From: Kordiimonadaceae bacterium
Lineage (GTDB): Bacteria; Pseudomonadota; Alphaproteobacteria; Sphingomonadales; Kordiimonadaceae
DNA length: 8,842 nucleotides
Reading direction: 5' to 3'
Assembly (NCBI GenBank): GCA_014238195.1
Contig: JABABO010000341.1
Coordinates: 1 to 8,842 of the forward strand
Below, one piece after another: positions 6,218 through 8,842 of this stretch (within the stretch, counting starts at the first letter, position 1; every line of letters begins with the position of its first letter). The notes below the pieces were generated by a model, which was given only the letters and a program-made list of their open reading frames with translations, ran no database searches and was not told the DNA's origin. Made by a program: the position numbers and the translations under genes.

Positions 6218-6245
6218 TTTACTTTTGTTAAGTTTTACCTATGAT
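6218..6245 (+). promoter_or_regulatory. Probable sigma70-type promoter of the hybrid kinase gene
   Basis: TTTACT (6218-6223) and TATGAT (6240-6245) are separated by 16 bases. The -10 matches the consensus at five of six positions and the -35 at four of six. Transcription would start near 6252, giving a leader of about 20 bases that just covers the ribosome site. Confidence 0.4.
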
Positions 6246-6258
6246 CATTGTGGGTATA

Positions 6259-6264
6259 AAGGGA
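6259..6264 (+). promoter_or_regulatory. Ribosome binding site of the hybrid kinase gene
   Basis: AAGGGA lies six bases before ATG 6271. It favours 6271 over the in-frame ATG at 6241, which has no such site upstream and lies in the -10 box. ATG 6274 remains a possible start. Confidence 0.6.
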
Positions 6265-6270
6265 ACTTTC

Positions 6271-8842
6271 ATGATGAAAGTAGAGTATCAAAGCAATAAT
6301 TTTTCGCGGTCACTAAGTGTTGATGTTTGTGTGAAATCTCTCATCACTATTGTTGCTATGATCGCGGCATATCATTTATCTACTGGCTTGTCCGTGATCG
6401 ATGATTTGGCCGCGCCTATTTGGTTACCAGCAGGTGCTGGTTTAACGGCTTTTGTCGTTTGGGGCCGCCGTGTTGTGATGGCCATCCTTACAGGATACTT
6501 CCTGATTAGCGGGGATATGGGGGTAGGGGCAGGTCTCATAAATTTTAGCAGTGAAATTAAGGATATTCTGCCTTTCGTATTGTTGGGCTTGATCGGTTTT
6601 TTTCATGTTATTAGCGCAGATTGGTTGTTGCGTCGCTATGCGAATTTCCCCAATTTATTTTTAAACGCCAGTTCTATATTGAAATTTTATCTTTGGGGCT
6701 GTTTTGCCTCTAGTTTTATATCAGTTATTTTGATTTCGGTGGTCCTTGTGTTCTTTGAATTAATCCCGCAGGGTAAATTTTTTCATTCCTTTTTTAATTA
6801 TTGGTTTGCCTTTGCCAATGGAACGTTTTTGGTAGTACCACCTGTCTTGATGTTTTTAGCGGGGCGTAATCCAGCATATAAAACCCGCGCTTTATATGCT
6901 GCTATTGGTCAAGCGACTGGGTTTGCTCTTGCAACGCTGGTGATTTGGCAAACTTATTCTTCTATGCAGAAGGAAATCCGCGAGCGCAGAGCCGAAGACA
7001 CCATCCATATGGTGAGTGATTTGCAGATGGGACTTTTGCCTTCAACTCAAGCTTTGTCACAATTATCAATCGCAGCTGTCTATATTGGTAATTTTTCTGT
7101 CACAACATTTAATCAATTAGCTTCTGCGTATTTGCGTGCTGAAAGCGCTTCATTTGCTGTTGCTTGGGCACCTTTGTTTGACGATGAAGATCGCCCGCAA
7201 TTTGAAGTGGGAATCCGTTCAGATTACGGGCCTGATTTTTATTTAAAGGAGCTTGACATAAAGGGTGCTTATAAGCAGGCTGAACCTAATGCGCGTTATA
7301 TTGCCCCGCGTTATGTGTACCCCGTTGAAGGTAATAGCATCGGCGTGGGGCGGGAGTTGTGGAATGACCCAATGAACTGCAAGGGTTTAGAAGCTGCCAT
7401 GAAAGCGAGCGAACCCGTGATGACCCGTGTTCTCTCATATGATAACCAACAAACGATTTTTCTTGAACATCCTGTGTTTACACCAGAAAAGAATTTTCTG
7501 GGGTTTGTCATTGGTGGGGTGTATGTGGCAAAATTTATCGATTCAGCGTTGGCTGAATATTGTGATAAATATAACATTCAGATCAGAGACCTTGGTCTAT
7601 CACGCGATGATTATCTATGGCAAAGCGTTAATCTTGGAAGCCCAAAGTCGCGCTCAAATCAATCAACCACTAGGCAAGAGCAATTATTAGATATTTCAGA
7701 GGATGAAGTTGATACTCTTGTCTTTAAACTTGCCTCACGCACTTTTGAAATTTCTGTCAGATTAAAAGAAACACATTTTAGGCAATTTAGCACTTGGCAG
7801 GTTACAAGCGTCGTTATCTTTAGCGGTATTCTCGCTGTGCTTCTTGGGTTTGTGGTTTTACTGATTACTGGTCAGCATTTGTTAACTGAACAAAAGGTGA
7901 TTAAACGCACAGATGACTTGCAACAGGCTTTGAAAATCAAGTCAGATTTTCTAGCAAATATTGGCCATGAAATGCGTACACCAATTGGGGAAATTCATGC
8001 TTTGATTGATCAAGCAAAAGAACATTTGGATGCAAAAGATTTGGCAGGAAAATCGTCGCTGGATAGTGCGCAACAAGCGTCACAGTCATTACTGGCTACT
8101 GTGAATGATATTCTAGATTATTCCTTGCTTGAGCAAAAAGATGTGACATTGAATCTCAGTTTCACACATATCGAGACATTGATTAAGACGACTGTGAGTA
8201 AATTTGAGGCTTTAGCTGAAAAACAAGACTTATATCTGACGACTAAGGTGTGTGAAAATCTACTCGACGTATGTATTGATTCTGAACGCGTATCACAAAT
8301 ATTAAGTAATTTGATAAGCAATAGCCTTAAATTTACTAAAAATGGCCGCGTTTCTGTGGCTGTTGACATGCAGGCAGTGCCTACAAAAACATTTTCCAAA
8401 GGTCAAAGCTATCAATTAAAAATCATTGTATACGATACGGGCATTGGTATTTCAAAATCTGATCAAAATTTAATTTTTGATGACTTTAGTCAGGTTGATC
8501 CTTCGGCTGCAAGGCGCTACGCAGGAACTGGGTTGGGCTTAAGTATTGTGAAAGAACTGATTAATCTTATGGATGGGACCTTATTGGTTGAAAGTAGCTT
8601 AGGAAAGGGGGCTACGTTCACAGTGATGATACCAATCAGTGATGAAAATATGAAAGACGTTGCCTCCAACATTGAAGCTATTCCTATCAATGAATCAAAA
8701 CGGGTGCTCACTATACTTCTAGCGGAAGATAATAAGATCAATCAAACCTATCTTCAAAGCGTTTTAAGCGCAGCAGGACATGAAGTGCAAGCCTTTGGAA
8801 ATGGGCTTGAATTACTAGAATATGTTAAGGGCTTAGAAGATC
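6271..8842 (+). CDS. MASE1-CHASE hybrid sensor histidine kinase, 3' end outside window
   Basis: This membrane-bound sensor kinase is open for 857 codons and runs off the right edge. Residues about 20-232 are hydrophobic with the MASE1 hallmark PIWLPAGAGL (49-58). Residues about 275-430 match a periplasmic CHASE domain: FAVAWAPLF (295-303), YIAPRYVYPVEG (343-354), GRELWNDP (360-367), EHPVF (399-403) and GFVIGGVYV (411-419). A membrane helix at about 511-534 leads to HisKA with phospho-acceptor His566 in NIGHEMRTPI. The HATPase domain has N-box Asn680 and Asn684, DTGIG (722-726), FDDFSQVD, and GTGLGLS (752-758). A receiver domain begins at about 811 with the acidic pair Glu819-Asp820 in LLAEDN; its phospho-accepting Asp lies beyond the window. 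The histidine is preceded by Gly rather than the more common Ser. Targets and ligand are unknown; later REC or Hpt domains may follow. Confidence 0.93.
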   Translation, partial: MMKVEYQSNNFSRSLSVDVCVKSLITIVAMIAAYHLSTGLSVIDDLAAPIWLPAGAGLTAFVVWGRRVVMAILTGYFLISGDMGVGAGLINFSSEIKDILPFVLLGLIGFFHVISADWLLRRYANFPNLFLNASSILKFYLWGCFASSFISVILISVVLVFFELIPQGKFFHSFFNYWFAFANGTFLVVPPVLMFLAGRNPAYKTRALYAAIGQATGFALATLVIWQTYSSMQKEIRERRAEDTIHMVSDLQMGLLPSTQALSQLSIAAVYIGNFSVTTFNQLASAYLRAESASFAVAWAPLFDDEDRPQFEVGIRSDYGPDFYLKELDIKGAYKQAEPNARYIAPRYVYPVEGNSIGVGRELWNDPMNCKGLEAAMKASEPVMTRVLSYDNQQTIFLEHPVFTPEKNFLGFVIGGVYVAKFIDSALAEYCDKYNIQIRDLGLSRDDYLWQSVNLGSPKSRSNQSTTRQEQLLDISEDEVDTLVFKLASRTFEISVRLKETHFRQFSTWQVTSVVIFSGILAVLLGFVVLLITGQHLLTEQKVIKRTDDLQQALKIKSDFLANIGHEMRTPIGEIHALIDQAKEHLDAKDLAGKSSLDSAQQASQSLLATVNDILDYSLLEQKDVTLNLSFTHIETLIKTTVSKFEALAEKQDLYLTTKVCENLLDVCIDSERVSQILSNLISNSLKFTKNGRVSVAVDMQAVPTKTFSKGQSYQLKIIVYDTGIGISKSDQNLIFDDFSQVDPSAARRYAGTGLGLSIVKELINLMDGTLLVESSLGKGATFTVMIPISDENMKDVASNIEAIPINESKRVLTILLAEDNKINQTYLQSVLSAAGHEVQAFGNGLELLEYVKGLED

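Overview
The window looks like part of the chromosome of a Gram-negative, probably marine proteobacterium of moderate to low G+C. A Kordiimonas-like alphaproteobacterium or a marine gammaproteobacterium would both fit, but I cannot place it further. The pointers are strong AGGAG-type ribosome sites, a type-I-secreted RTX/FG-GAP/VCBS protein, a hybrid histidine kinase and A+T-rich spacers. No rRNA, tRNA, CRISPR array or recognisable transposase gene is visible.

Region 1 (1-2584, minus strand) is the N-terminal ~861 codons of a large secreted or surface protein. In order it holds a cadherin-like domain, six FG-GAP repeats, a VCBS-like domain and 22 RTX nonapeptide units that run off the left edge. 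The reading frame is broken once, near 2295-2299, by what looks like one extra C in the coding strand. The frame is otherwise open to position 1.

Region 2 (2585-3392) is an A+T-rich spacer of about 800 bases without a convincing annotated-size gene. It contains a YtrA-operator-like inverted repeat (2931-2954) and the first, truncated copy of a palindromic intergenic repeat (around 3167-3220).

Region 3 (3393-5859, plus strand) is a compact operon. It starts with a possible 42-codon basic small ORF, followed by a YtrA-type GntR repressor (3536-3895), an ABC ATPase (3905-4792), an ABC-2-type permease overlapping it by four bases (4789-5718), and a 43-codon small ORF (5728-5859) with an excellent ribosome site. 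The likely circuit is that the repressor controls its own exporter operon, as in Bacillus ytr-like systems. The exported substrate cannot be read from sequence.

Region 4 (5844-6270) is a spacer with two more complete copies of the intergenic repeat, in the same orientation as the first. The repeats therefore bracket the ABC operon. The tail of the 43-codon ORF is read from the repeat. A sigma70-like promoter sits at 6218-6245.

Region 5 (6271-8842, plus strand, cut by the window edge) is a MASE1-CHASE-HisKA-HATPase-REC hybrid sensor kinase. It is probably transcribed on its own and is not obviously linked to the ABC operon.

The points I find most worth checking are the bracketing two-hairpin repeat family, the two small ORFs at either end of the exporter operon, and the frameshift in the RTX gene.
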